Source of the DNA: Linyphia triangularis
Lineage: Eukaryota > Arthropoda > Arachnida > Araneae > Linyphiidae
Assembly (NCBI GenBank): GCA_963978545.1
Contig: OZ021722.1
Location: 109,874,442 to 109,938,441, forward strand
DNA length: 64,000 nucleotides
Direction: 5' to 3'
Positions within the stretch are counted from its first letter, which is position 1. The number at the start of each line of letters is the position of its first letter. Below the pieces are notes generated by a model. That model saw only the letters and a list, made by a program, of their open reading frames with translations. It was not told the origin of the DNA and ran no database searches. Positions 35,153 to 46,665 of this stretch are shown in pieces. The position numbers and the translations under genes were made by a program.

Positions 35153-36130
35153 GAATATAATCGTGTTAGTATTTCTGGAATTACTTTATTGAATATAACC
35201 CCGTCCACAATATTCTCAGCCAGATATTACCAGGATACATGGTTAATTTTTATTAGTTTATAGTAACTTAAATTTTACACTTGTATTATAAAGTAAAACT
35301 GAAAAAAAAATATATACTTTTAATCAACTCTTCTGGGTGAAAATAATAATATAACTGTTCAAAGATGCGGATGAAACGAGCGTAATTATGTGCTCACGTG
35401 AAAAGGCATGCGTTTACGAGTCCGCGTCGTCTGAAAGAGCCCTTAAATCGGTACATTTCTTAATGATTTCTATAAGGAGTGGCTACTGTCCGGTGGAGTT
35501 GTGTTGATAGTATAGAATTTTTCTTTCCGCAAGAGATAAATAAGAGACTATATAGTGTTAAAACACCATTACGAAAACATTGCACTTTTGGAAAACTTTT
35601 TTTTTTGGCAAATGCCTTTGAGGGGGTATTCAAGAACAAACTATCATACATTTTAGCTTCGAATGGAAGTCAACCCTTCATAATCTAGAATATAAACCCC
35701 ATATAAATGAATAATTAACCCATGATACAACTGTTGGGCAAGGAACATAGAAAAAAAAATTATTGAAAGTAAGGTAATACAAGCGTAATAACATTGAAAT
35801 ATATACTTAGTGATTTCGCTACAAATTCGAAAGTCCATAATTAGTTCTGTTGTCAATAAACATGCCTACCATCAGTAATAAAAACTTATATAAAATACCA
35901 ATAATGCATATGTATATTTTAATCTGAATTGCGTTCTAATGATACACCATCTCTTTTAAAATGAAAGACATCTCTTACAAAACCATTTGTTAAGAAATCA
36001 TTTCCTTGTCCTCCTACGGTTCGAGTTTAAAACACCAATCTCAACTCTCCAAACGCAAAAACATGAAAAATTTATCTACACAACGTTATATCGATTGCGA
36101 AAGAAAATCGCATCTTCTTTTAAAGGGAAT
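35153..36130. other. Spacer containing a fragment of the GGCCTCTTTCACACGG family
   Basis: About 35345-35445 (GATGCGGATGAAACG, GTGAAAAGGCATGCGTTTAC, CGTCTGAAAGAGCCC) matches in reverse the end of the Harbinger-like element at 61049-61140. The rest is AT-rich. The facing open frames at 35460-35690 look like chance. Confidence 0.4.
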
Positions 36131-36139
36131 CGATAGAAA

Positions 36140-36147
36140 TATCGATA
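36140..36147. promoter_or_regulatory. DRE-type TATCGATA motif
   Basis: A perfect TATCGATA, preceded by AATCGATA at 36128-36135, lies about 30 bases before the candidate exon at 36176. In insects TATCGATA is the DREF-bound element of housekeeping promoters. The hAT-type MITE of this window also carries many such motifs, so this one may be incidental. Confidence 0.25.
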
Positions 36148-36175
36148 AATTGCACAGCAACAACGATTCATTTAG

Positions 36176-36364
36176 GAGCGGGTAGACGATGTCTTCAACC
36201 CGAACGCGTCGTGTACAAAGGGATTTCGAGAGATTTATGGAATAATCCACTTTGATTCCATGGATGAAAGTTCTTTTAGAAAGTTTTTTTCATCATTTAG
36301 GGCCGCTGGCCTTTCATTGGTGATGTTGCTTCAATTGTTTTTGCAAGTCACTGGTAGTGCTTGA
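36176..36364 (+). CDS. Candidate exon, unidentified
   Basis: After an acceptor-like GATTCATTTAG the frame is open for 62 codons to TGA at 36362-36364. It starts ERVDDVFNPNASCTKGFREI, continues with an acidic/serine segment (HFDSMDESSFRKFF) and ends with a hydrophobic LSLVMLLQLFL. Composition is richer in G+C than its neighbours. A short alternative frame from ATG at 36189 gives 18 residues only. I recognise no family and cannot place adjoining exons. Confidence 0.22.
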   Translation, partial: ERVDDVFNPNASCTKGFREIYGIIHFDSMDESSFRKFFSSFRAAGLSLVMLLQLFLQVTGSA

Positions 36365-36584
36365 CAACAGATATGTCTGTTTTAAAGACTTTATGATTTT
36401 TCTGTAGCTTCTGTTTGTTGGGAACAACTAGTGAATTTGAAGCACACATTTTAAAATACAGGGTGTCTATAAAAGGTTGAACACATTTTGATGTTGAATA
36501 ATTCATAAAATAATGAAGACAAATTTAAATTGATAACACTAATGGTTATATAGACTCAAAAACTTTTATGGCTCTAGTCAATGG

Positions 36585-36692
36585 ACTTCCACATGTGGTT
36601 CGTCGAACGGAGAATATCAAGACGGTAGTCGCACCAGATACGGGCAAGCATGCCGACATCCACTGAGGCTATTGCGGCTGTAATCATGGCCT
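36585..36692 (-). pseudogene. Transposase C-terminal remnant, distal part
   Basis: On the minus strand the frame reads ITAAIASVDVGMLARIWCDY, then RLDILRSTNHMWKSID and a stop. This has the shape of the C-terminal helix region of mariner-like transposases (a run ending in YRLD..R.TN). It is separated from its upstream part (37580-37675) by the TTAA element. Confidence 0.65.
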
Positions 36693-37579
36693 TTAAGGTA
36701 GTAGTCTGGTAACTTAAGCCTATTTTCATTACTTCTTTGGAGGGTGGTTTTTTATAGGAAAATAAAAATGAATTATCTTGAATATTTAGAGTGTTTTTAT
36801 TTACATATTGAAAATATAAAAAAAAAAATTATTTGAAAAAATTTAATAGTTTATTACTATTATTATTGTCACTCGAAGTTGGAACCTCAAAAAAAAATGC
36901 ACGTGGGTGGCCCGGGTGATTTTGGCTCTTGATGTTATCTGAAATCAAATATTCTTGATTATTCTTAATCTATAGACATGTCATTCTGGTCGGAACTACT
37001 GAAGTTAAATTTCAAGGGTAAATAACAAAATGGCGGACTTTGAAAAAAAAAGTCCTTTTATTTTAGCAAAGAAAGGGTTGTAAAATAAAAAGTTAGGGGT
37101 GAAAAAAATTCTCGTTAGTACCGACGAGAACTATAAGTGTGTAGAACAGCCTGTTAAAATTTGAAAGCAATCGGTTAAGTAGAAACAAGTTAGGACCCGG
37201 GCCGACCAGAAAAACAATGTTTTGAGAAAAACGCGTTTAATGCCTGGATCTCCAGGACTTTTCGTACCACGTTTTTTTCCTTTCCTATCCATCTTAGATG
37301 CTTACGTGTCAACGTACGATCAAATACTAACAGAGTACTGTGAATTTTAACTTAAATATACTAAAAGCGCAAACAATAGAAGGGTCCAAGCGGTTGCAGC
37401 TGCCGGTCGACCTTAAAGGTTGGACTCCGAGGCTCTCTAGGAAACTCGTTATAACTCCCGAAATATTTCGAATTTCTGTCTGAAATTTTCACAGTGTATT
37501 CTCAAGACATTGTACTTTCAAATTAAGCACAAAAAAATTTTCAATTTTTTGAACCCAAGTTACCAGACTACTACCTTAA
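36693..37579. mobile_element. TTAA MITE, GGTAGTAGTCTGGTAAC subfamily
   Basis: TTAA at both ends, with perfect inverted termini GGTAGTAGTCTGGTAAC and GTTACCAGACTACTACC. The 887 bp contain no transposase. It sits exactly inside the mariner relic's coding remnant, so it is the younger of the two. Confidence 0.85.
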
Positions 37580-37675
37580 GTCATTGGACACTTTCCTCCT
37601 GTAAACGATGCCCTTTTCGAGTTCCCAAAGAAAAAGTCTAGTGGCGTTATATCAGGTTATATGAGTGGCCAAGTG
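37580..37675 (-). pseudogene. Transposase remnant with PDxTPLDFF motif
   Basis: Minus-strand text translates to WPLI-stop-PDITPLDFFFGNSKR. PDxTPxDFF/YFxWG is the hallmark around the third catalytic acidic residue of Tc/mariner-type transposases. An in-frame stop and altered residues show the gene is dead. Confidence 0.7.
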
Positions 37676-37935
37676 GGAAAAACGTACAATTAATAAGGCG
37701 TGCAGACAATATTTACAAAAGAAACTAGAAAAACATAAAATTGGTAACACGGGCAGACGATATTAACAAAGGAAATAATATTCAAATGGGAAAGGGAAAT
37801 TTTCTCTGGCAACGTTCACTATAAATGAAAATATGAGTTATTCTATGTATAAATGCCATAAATTTGTTTATATCTTCATTATTTTACGAATTATTCAACA
37901 TCAAAATGTGTCCAACCTTTTATAGACACTCAGTA

Positions 37936-38851
37936 TAAATCACGAGAGTAAGTGCTTACACGACTATATTTAAAAATAGCATTTGAAATGTTAAAATTGT
38001 ATTGATATCTTTTCGAAATCAGTTAGAAATCTCTTACATAATGTGTTGGCAATTAAATATCGTTTATAGCTTAGTTTTTAGGCACCAGTATTTTTTGGAA
38101 AATTAGTTTTTTAATTTTTAAACAAGCCGCGCAATTCTTTTCTTACTTAGCTACTGTTAGAAAATCAACATATTTGAAAAATAAAATTCTTCAATTGATG
38201 ATATTTATTCAAGTAATTTTCCTAATTAGAGTTCTACGGTACCAATAAATTCAATATGTCATTCAGTTCGAAATTTAAGATACCTGTACACATTGAAAAT
38301 TGGGAAAATTAGTGAAAATAACCATTCTGCTTTACTATAAAATAACTTTAGCATCTAGTACAGAGTGGCCACTAAATTCAGATACAAAAGTTCCCTGATA
38401 ATTTCTTTATTTTCCTGATAGATTTCTAAAATATTCCCTAATCTTAGGGAAAATTTTCAAATTTCATTCAGATGTATAGACACCTTGATCGAGAAAATAT
38501 GCCTAAGAGAAATCCCAAAAGAAATAATATACCATTTTTTTTTAAAATAGTTTTGGAGGTAATGAATAGTTTCAATTATTCCGTAACGTTAAACTTTTAA
38601 TGAATATAATCACAAATCTCCGGGTAAATGGCGCCAAAATAACTATGAATGGGGAAACGTGCCTTCAGAACAAAGACAATTTCAATGATTTTTGTAAAAT
38701 TTTTAAAAATTCCCTGAAATTTCTCTGATTTTTTCCAGAATCGGAAAGTTCCCCTACATTTCCCTGATTTCCAAATTTTCAATGTTCTATGGCCACTTTG
38801 AGGTATCTTTAAAACGGTAATTATGTTATTTATGGTATTTAAAATACTTTT
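37936..38851. other. AT-rich spacer with a family W fragment
   Basis: About 38155-38260 (AGAAAATCAACATATTTG, TTGATGATATTTATTCAAG, CCTAATTAGAGTTCTACGG) recurs at 50610-50790 and 62770-62950, so it is a dispersed repeat with undefined ends. The 93-codon minus frame at 38597-38878 contains internal repetition (phrases like CCCTGAAATTT) and looks non-coding. Confidence 0.4.
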
Positions 38852-39573
38852 TAAGGGGACATAGGACACTTTTGCCAAAATTCTTTAGTTTTGCCAAGAA
38901 TTAAATAAAATTTGGCATAAAAATAGAAGATGTGACTTTAAACAAAACAACACAATTTGAGCAGATAATATAAAATAGATAGTAAATTATTGAGAAAAAT
39001 GCATTAAAATAACACGAAATTTTAATTTTTTTCAAAATGCTCCTCGCGACACAATATTTTGACGAACATGAAAGAAAAATTTGAAGTTGTTTATCAATAT
39101 ATTATAAACATTTTCAAACATGCTTTTATCTTTAGGTGCAATAGTTGAACAGAAATAAAATTTCAAACTTGGCGCCAGTGATTTCTCATTAAAAAATGCA
39201 CATACTTCAAATTCCCAACATGAAAAAAAATATAAAAAATTATGTGACATAAAAAAGCATGTGTAAATTTCTTTATAGTACATTAAAAATTATTAATACA
39301 AAAAAATTAGGTGGATTTATCAAAAACTGAATCGCAAGGAGCTTTTCGAACATAAGTAAAATGGGAAAAAGCAAAGCTGAGAAAAACGCATTTTTAGCCT
39401 TTGCCAACAAGTGTGCGATGCGTTAAAATAGTTAAAATAAAGATTTTACCACTTAAAATCATCGGATTTCAAAAATTCAAACGCGAAATTAAAGCTAGTG
39501 GCATAAGCAATTTTTATAGAATGAAAACAAAAAACGTCATTTTTGGTGATTTCAGTGTCCCATGTCCCCTTAA
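38852..39573 (-). mobile_element. TTAA MITE, GGGGACATGGGAC subfamily, copy 2
   Basis: TTAA-GGGGACATAGGACACTTTT on the left and AGTGTCCCATGTCCCC-TTAA on the right, 722 bp. It is the reverse-oriented relative of 14804-15530; shared text includes AAAACGTCATTTTTGGTGAT and AATCGCAAGGAGC. Confidence 0.8.
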
Positions 39574-39849
39574 ACTATGCACATTTTTATGACAGTTAAG
39601 AGTTAAAAGATCACTACAGAAAACATTAAACTCGATTTGTGCGGAAACATAGTTTTTGAATAGGAAACATAGTTGTAAGGAAACATAGAAACATAGTAAG
39701 GTTCTTATTACATAGCCACTTGAATATCGAACGCGAGCCACCACTTCTTACCACAGCTGTAGCTCGGTATAACAAGCTCCATAGGATTGCATGTTTCGTT
39801 TAGATTTATATTTTCCCTAATAAATTGTGTCTATGCGCCTTTCATTTTA

Positions 39850-40045
39850 CATAGCCAAATCAACTCGGTTGATTTATACGATAAACGACCTATTTTTATG
39901 CACAATGACGGCTAATTAGGTCGGAACCTACAGCTTAACGTGGATTCCGAACCAAAACGAACATCCATACCTAATCCGGGAATAGAACCAGGCACATTTG
40001 GCTTGCGTGGCCAGAGCGTTAACCACATGACACAAATCAGCATGG
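39850..40045 (-). mobile_element. Possible second tRNA-derived SINE family
   Basis: On the minus strand, an A-box-like TGTGGTTAACGCTCTGG is followed about 35 bases later by a B-box-like GGTTCTATTCCC, then a tRNA-unrelated body down to about 39850. It is distinct from the main SINE. Only one copy is present in the window and no target duplication was seen, so boundaries are approximate. Confidence 0.5.
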
Positions 40046-40323
40046 ATTTCAGTTTTTAATACATATCCTCTTAGATTAATCCCAGTTATTAAGCAATTTG
40101 AACCCGAAAACTGTTTTAAGTGTAGTAGTAAAAAAAATTATGGTTATTTTGCCACCACATTTTTTAATGAACTTTTATTGCAAACTTTATGTCAGTTACA
40201 AAGTTCCATATTTATCAAATTAATACTCAGGGAAAAATTGTGACTGAAAAAAATTATACATTAGTTCTATGGAGCAGAATAAGGTATTAGAAACAGGTTC
40301 AAGTTCCATCTTTAAAATATGCC

Positions 40324-40365
40324 CGTTTTTGACCAAAAGCGAACAATCAACGACTAACACTTCAA
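40324..40365 (+). repeat. Direct repeat, left member, flanking the nested complex
   Basis: CGTTTTTGACCAAAAGCGAA and the following CAATCAACGACTAACAC recur in the same orientation at about 47737-47782. The pair brackets palindromic MITE M copy 2 and everything inside it. It is far too long for a DNA-transposon target duplication. Confidence 0.65.
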
Positions 40366-41041
40366 AGAGGAATTCCTAGTAAAGATCGTTCTCTATACTC
40401 TCTATGTTACAATCTTCTAGCCAAGTGCATTTATAAACTACTTTGTATAAAACATTGACATTTAGTAAGTAGGTGCGAAATCAATCACCCTAATGAAATG
40501 ACGTAAAAATTAAAAACTCAAAAATAGAGTCTAATATATTTTATCTTTTATTTGAAATTCTTAAATCAATGCATATACAGTGGCTCCACCTGGTTTCGTC
40601 TATTGCTATTTTATTTTTATAAATTAGACCTTAAATGAAAACAATTTATGTCAATTTTCCGTACCTACTCACCGAATTTCAAGATGGTTATAAAAAGTAG
40701 TTTCAAAATTAGAGGTTGGAAATATCGATCAAAATAAATATCGATACTATATCGTTGAATGGAAAAAAATATTGATAAAATATCGATACCTGATTTTTTT
40801 TTTTTACTTGATTTTCAATTTTGCCAGAAACGAAGTTTTTCAGAACAAATTAATAATTTTCATTCATTTTGTAAGGTGACTAATTTTCCAACTGGAATGG
40901 ATTTATTACAAAAGAAAAAGTTATATTATCGCTAAATTGGTGCAATAATTTGAAGAAAAATTTAGAAATTTTCAATAGCTTTTAATGGCAACGTTGAATA
41001 TTTATCACTCACTCACTCACTCATCACTAATTCTCCCACTT

Positions 41042-44000
41042 CCCACATAGTCACAACTCTGAAAATCGGCACAAATATCAACAATGGTAAAAATAGAAAA
41101 AGTAAGCTACTCCGATCTCGATTAACCCACTTTAAGGGGTCGAAAAGGGGTTAAACGTTCCAAACGGGGGACATTCGAAAATCCTACTTCCCACATAGTC
41201 ACAACTCTGAAAATCGGCACAAATATCAACAATGGTAAAAATAGAAAAAGTAAACTATTCCGATCTCGATTAACCCACTTTAAGGGGTCGAAAAGGGGTT
41301 AAACGTTCCAAACGGGGGACATTCGAAAATCCTACTTCCCACATAGTCACAACTCTGAAAATCGGCACAAATATCAACAATGGTAAAAATAGAAAAAGTA
41401 AGCTACTCCGATCTCGATTAACCCACTTTAAGGGGTCGAAAAGGGGTTAAACGTTCCAAACGGGGGACATTCGAAAATCCTACTTCCCACATAGTCACAA
41501 CTCTGAAAATCGGCACAAATATCAACAATGGTAAAAATAGAAAAAGTAAACTATTCCGATCTCGATTAACCCACTTTAAGGGGTCGAAAAGGGGTTAAAC
41601 GTTCCAAACGGGGGACATTCGAAAATCCTACTTCCCACATAGTCACAACTCTGAAAATCGGCACAAATATCAACAATGGTAAAAATAGAAAAAGTAAGCT
41701 ACTCCGATCTCGATTAACCCACTTTAAGGGGTCGAAAAGGGGTTAAACGTTCCAAACGGGGGACATTCGAAAATCCTACTTCCCACATAGTCACAACTCT
41801 GAAAATCGGCACAAATATCAACAATGGTAAAAATAGAAAAAGTAAACTATTCCGATCTCGATTAACCCACTTTAAGGGGTCGAAAAGGGGTTAAACGTTC
41901 CAAACGGGGGACATTCGAAAATCCTACTTACCACATAGTCACAACTCTGAAAATCGGCACAAATATCAACAATGGTAAAAATAGAAAAAGTAAGCTACTC
42001 CGATCTCGATTAACCCACTTTAAGGGGTCGAAAAGGGGTTAAACGTTCCAAACGGGGGACATTCGAAAATCCTACTTCCCACATAGTCACAACTCTGAAA
42101 ATCGGCACAAATATCAACAATGGTAAAAATAGAAAAAGTAAACTATTCCGATCTCGATTAACCCACTTTAAGGGGTCGAAAAGGGGTTAAACGTTCCAAA
42201 TGGGGGACATTCGAAAATCCTACTTCCCACATAGTCACAACTCTAAAAATCGGCACAAATATCAACAATGGTAAAAATAGAAAAAGTAAGCTACTCCGAT
42301 CTCGATTAACCCACTTTAAGGGGTCGAAAAGGGGTTAAACGTTCCAAACGGGGGACATTCGAAAATCCTACTTCCCACATAGTCACAACTCTGAAAATCG
42401 GCACAAATAACAACAATGGTAAAAATAGAAAAAGTAAACTATTCCGATCTCGATTAACCCACTTTAAGGGGTCGAAAAGGGGTTAAACGTTCCAAACGGG
42501 GGACATTCGAAAATCCTACTTCCCACATAGTCACAACTCTGAAAATCGGCACAAATATCAACAATGGTAAAAATAAAAAAAGTAAACTATTCCGATCTCG
42601 ATTAACCCACTTTAAGGGGTCGAAAAGGGGTTAAACGTTCCAAATGGGGGACATTCGAAAATCCCACTTCCCACATAGTCACAACTCTGAAAATCGGCAC
42701 AAATATCAACAATGGTAAAAATAGAAAAAGTAAGCTACTCCGATCTCGATTAACCCACTTTAAGGGGTCGAAAAGGGGTTAAACGTTCCAAACGGGGGAC
42801 ATTCGAAAATCCTACTTCCCACATAGTCACAACTCTGAAAATCGGCACAAATATCAACAATGGTAAAAATAGAAAAAGTAAACTATTCCGATCTCGATTA
42901 ACCCACTTTAAGGGGTCGAAAAGGGGTTAAACGTTCCAAACGGGGGACATTCGAAAATCCTACTTCCCACATAGTCACAACTCTGAAAATCGGCACAAAT
43001 ATCAACAATGGTAAAAATAGAAAAAGTAAGCTACTCCGATCTCGATTAACCCACTTTAAGGGGTCGAAAAGGGGTTAAACGTTCCAAACGGGGGACATTC
43101 GAAAATCCTACTTCCCACATAGTCACAACTCTGAAAATCGGCACAAATATCAACAATGGTAAAAATAGAAAAAGTAAACTATTCCGATCTCGATTAACCC
43201 ACTTTAAGGGGTCGAAAAGGGGTTAAACGTTCCAAACGGGGGACATTCGAAAATCCTACTTACCACATAGTCACAACTCTGAAAATCGGCACAAATATCA
43301 ACAATGGTAAAAATAGAAAAAGTAAGCTACTCCGATCTCGATTAACCCACTTTAAGGGGTCGAAAAGGGGTTAAACGTTCCAAACGGGGGACATTCGAAA
43401 ATCCTACTTCCCACATAATCACAACTCTGAAAATCGGCACAAATATCAACAATGGTAAAAATAGAAAAAGTAAACTATTCCGATCTCGATTAACCCACTT
43501 TAAGGGGTCGAAAAGGGGTTAAACGTTCCAAATGGGGGACATTCGAAAATCCTACTTCCCACATAGTCACAACTCTAAAAATCGGCACAAATATCAACAA
43601 TGGTAAAAATAGAAAAAGTAAGCTACTCCGATCTCGATTAACCCACTTTAAGGGGTCGAAAAGGGGTTAAACGTTCCAAACGGGGGACATTCGAAAATCC
43701 TACTTCCCACATAGTCACAACTCTGAAAATCGGCACAAATAACAACAATGGTAAAAATAGAAAAAGTAAACTATTCCGATCTCGATTAACCCACTTTAAG
43801 GGGTCGAAAAGGGGTTAAACGTTCCAAACGGGGGACATTCGAAAATCCTACTTCCCACATAGTCACAACTCTGAAAATCTTCACAAATATCAACAATGGT
43901 AAAAATAAAAAAAGTAAACTATTCCGATCTCGATTAACCCACTTTAAGGGGTCGAAAAGGGGTTAAACGTTCCAAATGGGGGACATTCGAAAATCCCACT

Positions 44001-46665
44001 TCCCACATAGTCACAACTCTGAAAATCGGCACAAATATCAACAATGGTAAAAATAGAAAAAGTAAGCTACTCCGATCTCGATTAACCCACTTTAAGGGGT
44101 CGAAAAGGGGTTAAACGTTCCAAACGGGGGACATTCGAAAATCCTACTTCCCACATAGTCACAACTCTGAAAATCGGCACAAATATCAACAATGGTAAAA
44201 ATAGAAAAAGTAAACTATTCCGATCTCGATTAACCCACTTTAAGGGGTCGAAAAGGGGTTAAACGTTCCAAACGGGGGACATTCGAAAATCCTACTTCCC
44301 ACATAGTCACAACTCTGAAAATCGGCACAAATATCAACAATGGTAAAAATAGAAAAAGTAAGCTACTCCGATCTCGATTAACCCACTTTAAGGGGTCGAA
44401 AAGGGGTTAAACGTTCCAAACGGGGGACATTCGAAAATCCTACTTACCACATAGTCACAACTCTGAAAATCGGCACAAATATCAACAATGGTAAAAATAG
44501 AAAAAGTAAACTATTCCGATCTCGATTAACCCACTTTAAGGGGTCGAAAAGGGGTTAAACGTTCCAAACGGGGGACATTCGAAAATCCTACTTACCACAT
44601 AGTCACAACTCTGAAAATCGGCACAAATATCAACAATGGTAAAAATAGAAAAAGTAAGCTACTCCGATCTCGATTAACCCACTTTAAGGGGTCGAAAAGG
44701 GGTTAAACGTTCCAAACGGGGGACATTCGAAAATCCTACTTCCAACATAGTCACAACTCTGAAAATCGGCACAAATATCAACAATGGTAAAAATAGAAAA
44801 AGTAAACTATTCCGATCTCGATTAACCCACTTTAAGGGGTCGAAAAGGGGTTAAACGTTCCAAACGGGGGACATTCGAAAATCCTACTTCCCACATAGTC
44901 ACAACTCTGAAAATCGGCACAAATATCAACAATGGTAAAAATAGAAAAAGTAAGCTACTCCGATCTCGATTAACCCACTTTAAGGGGTCGAAAAGGGGTT
45001 AAACGTTCCAAACGGGGGACATTCGAAAATCCTACTTCCCACATAGTCACAACTCTGAAAATCGGCACAAATATCAACAATGGTAAAAATAGAAAAAGTA
45101 AACTATTCCGATCTCGATTAACCCACTTTAAGGGGTCGAAAAGGGGTTAAACGTTCCAAACGGGGGACATTCGAAAATCCTACTTACCACATAGTCACAA
45201 CTCTGAAAATCGGCACAAATATCAACAATGGTAAAAATAGAAAAAGTAAACTATTCCGATCTCGATTAACCCACTTTAAGGGGTCGAAAAGGGGTTAAAC
45301 GTTCCAAACGGGGGACATTCGAAAATCCTACTTCCCACATAGTCACAACTCTGAAAATCGGCACAAATATCAACAATGGTAAAAATAAAAAAAGTAAACT
45401 ATTCCGATCTCGATTAACCCACTTTAAGGGGTCGAAAAGGGGTTAAACGTTCCAAACGGGGGACATTCGAAAATCCCACTTCCCACATAGTCACAACTCT
45501 GAAAATCGGCACAAATATCAACAATGGTAAACATAGAAAAAGTAAGCTACTCCGATCTCGATTAACCCACTTTAAGGGGTCGAAAAGGGGTTAAACGTTA
45601 AAAACGGGGGACATTCGAAAATCCTACTTCCCACATAGTCACAACTCTGAAAATCGGCACAAATATCAACAATGGTAAAAATAGAAAAAGTAAACTATTC
45701 CGATCTCGATTAACCCACTTTAAGGGGTCGAAAAGGGGTTAAACGTTCCAAACGGGGGACATTCGAAAATCCTACTTCCCACATAGTCACAACTCTGAAA
45801 ATCGGCACAAATATCAACAATGGTAAAAATAGAAAAAGTAAGCTACTCCGATCTCGATTAACCCACTTTAAGGGGTCGAAAAGGGGTTAAACGTTCCAAA
45901 CGGGGGACATTCGAAAATCCTACTTCCCACATAGTCACAACTCTGAAAATCGGCACAAATATCAACAATGGTAAAAATAGAAAAAGTAAACTATTCCGAT
46001 CTCGATTAACCCACTTTAAGGGGTCGAAAAGGGGTTAAACGTTCCAAACGGGGGACATTCGAAAATCCTACTTCCCACATAGTCACAACTCTGAAAATCG
46101 GCACAAATATCAACAATGGTAAAAATAGAAAAAGTAAGCTACTCCGATCTCGATTAACAAACTTTAAGGGGTCGAAAAGGGGTTAAACGTTCCAAACGGG
46201 GGACATTCGAAAATCCTACTTACCACATAGTCACAACTCTGAAAATCGGCACAAATATCAACAATGGTAAAAATAGAAAAAGTAAACTATTCCGATCTCG
46301 ATTAACCCACTTTAAGGGGTCGAAAAGGGGTTAAACGTTCCAAACGGGGGACATTCGAAAATCCTACTTCCCACATAGTCACAACTCTGAAAATCGGCAC
46401 AAATATCAACAATGGTAAAAATAAAAAAAGTAAACTATTCCGATCTCGATTAACCCACTTTAAGGGGTCGAAAAGGGGTTAAACGTTCCAAACGGGGGAC
46501 ATTCGAAAATCCTACTTCCCACATAGTCACAAATCTGAAAATCGGCACAAATATCAACAATGGTAAAAATAGAAAAAGTAAACTATTCCGATCTCGATTA
46601 ACACACATTAAGGGGTCGAAAAGGGGTTAAACGTTCCAAACGAGCGATATATTCGAATGTCCTAC
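41042..46665 (+). repeat. 148-bp satellite, 38 monomers in perfect register
   Basis: Monomers starting CCCACATAGTCACAACTCTG begin at 41042 and every 148 bases thereafter up to 46518; every start I located fits 41042+148n, so I see no indel over 38 units. Two main variants alternate: A (AAGTAAGCTACTCC) and B (AAGTAAACTATTCC). Rarer marks are CTTACCACATAG, AAATGGGGGAC, CTCTAAAAATC, AATAACAACAATGG and AAATAAAAAAAGTAAAC. Each monomer can form a hairpin (TTAACCC ... GGGTTAA, 41122-41154 in the first). Since 148 is not a multiple of three and all frames hit stops, it is not coding. Confidence 0.95.
42374..44001 (+). repeat. Nine-monomer higher-order duplication (1332 bp)
   Basis: Markers recur at exactly 1332 bases (9 x 148). 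CTTACCACATAG recurs at 41930 and 43262. CTCTAAAAATC recurs in the units at 42226 and 43558. AATAACAACAATGG recurs in the units at 42374 and 43706. AAATAAAAAAAGTAAAC recurs in the units at 42522 and 43854, each time followed by AAATGGGGG and ATCCCACTTCCC. Later occurrences of the last marker (units 45334 and 46370) are 10 and 7 monomers on, so the block was copied again with changed length. Confidence 0.9.

Larger units (their letters stand above)
36459..37933 (-). mobile_element. Mariner/Tc-like transposon relic, internally deleted
   Basis: Inverted termini CAGGGTGTCTATAAAAGGTT and the mirrored AACCTTTTATAGACACTCAG continue inward for about 45 bases. TA dinucleotides flank both ends (36457-36458, 37934-37935), the Tc1/mariner target. 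Minus-strand text includes remnants of the transposase C-terminus. Without the nested 887-bp TTAA element it would be only about 590 bp, a deletion derivative. Confidence 0.82.

Noticed and set aside
41042..46665. CRISPR-like array
   Set aside because: Units are direct full-length repeats with no unique spacers, in a eukaryotic transposon context.
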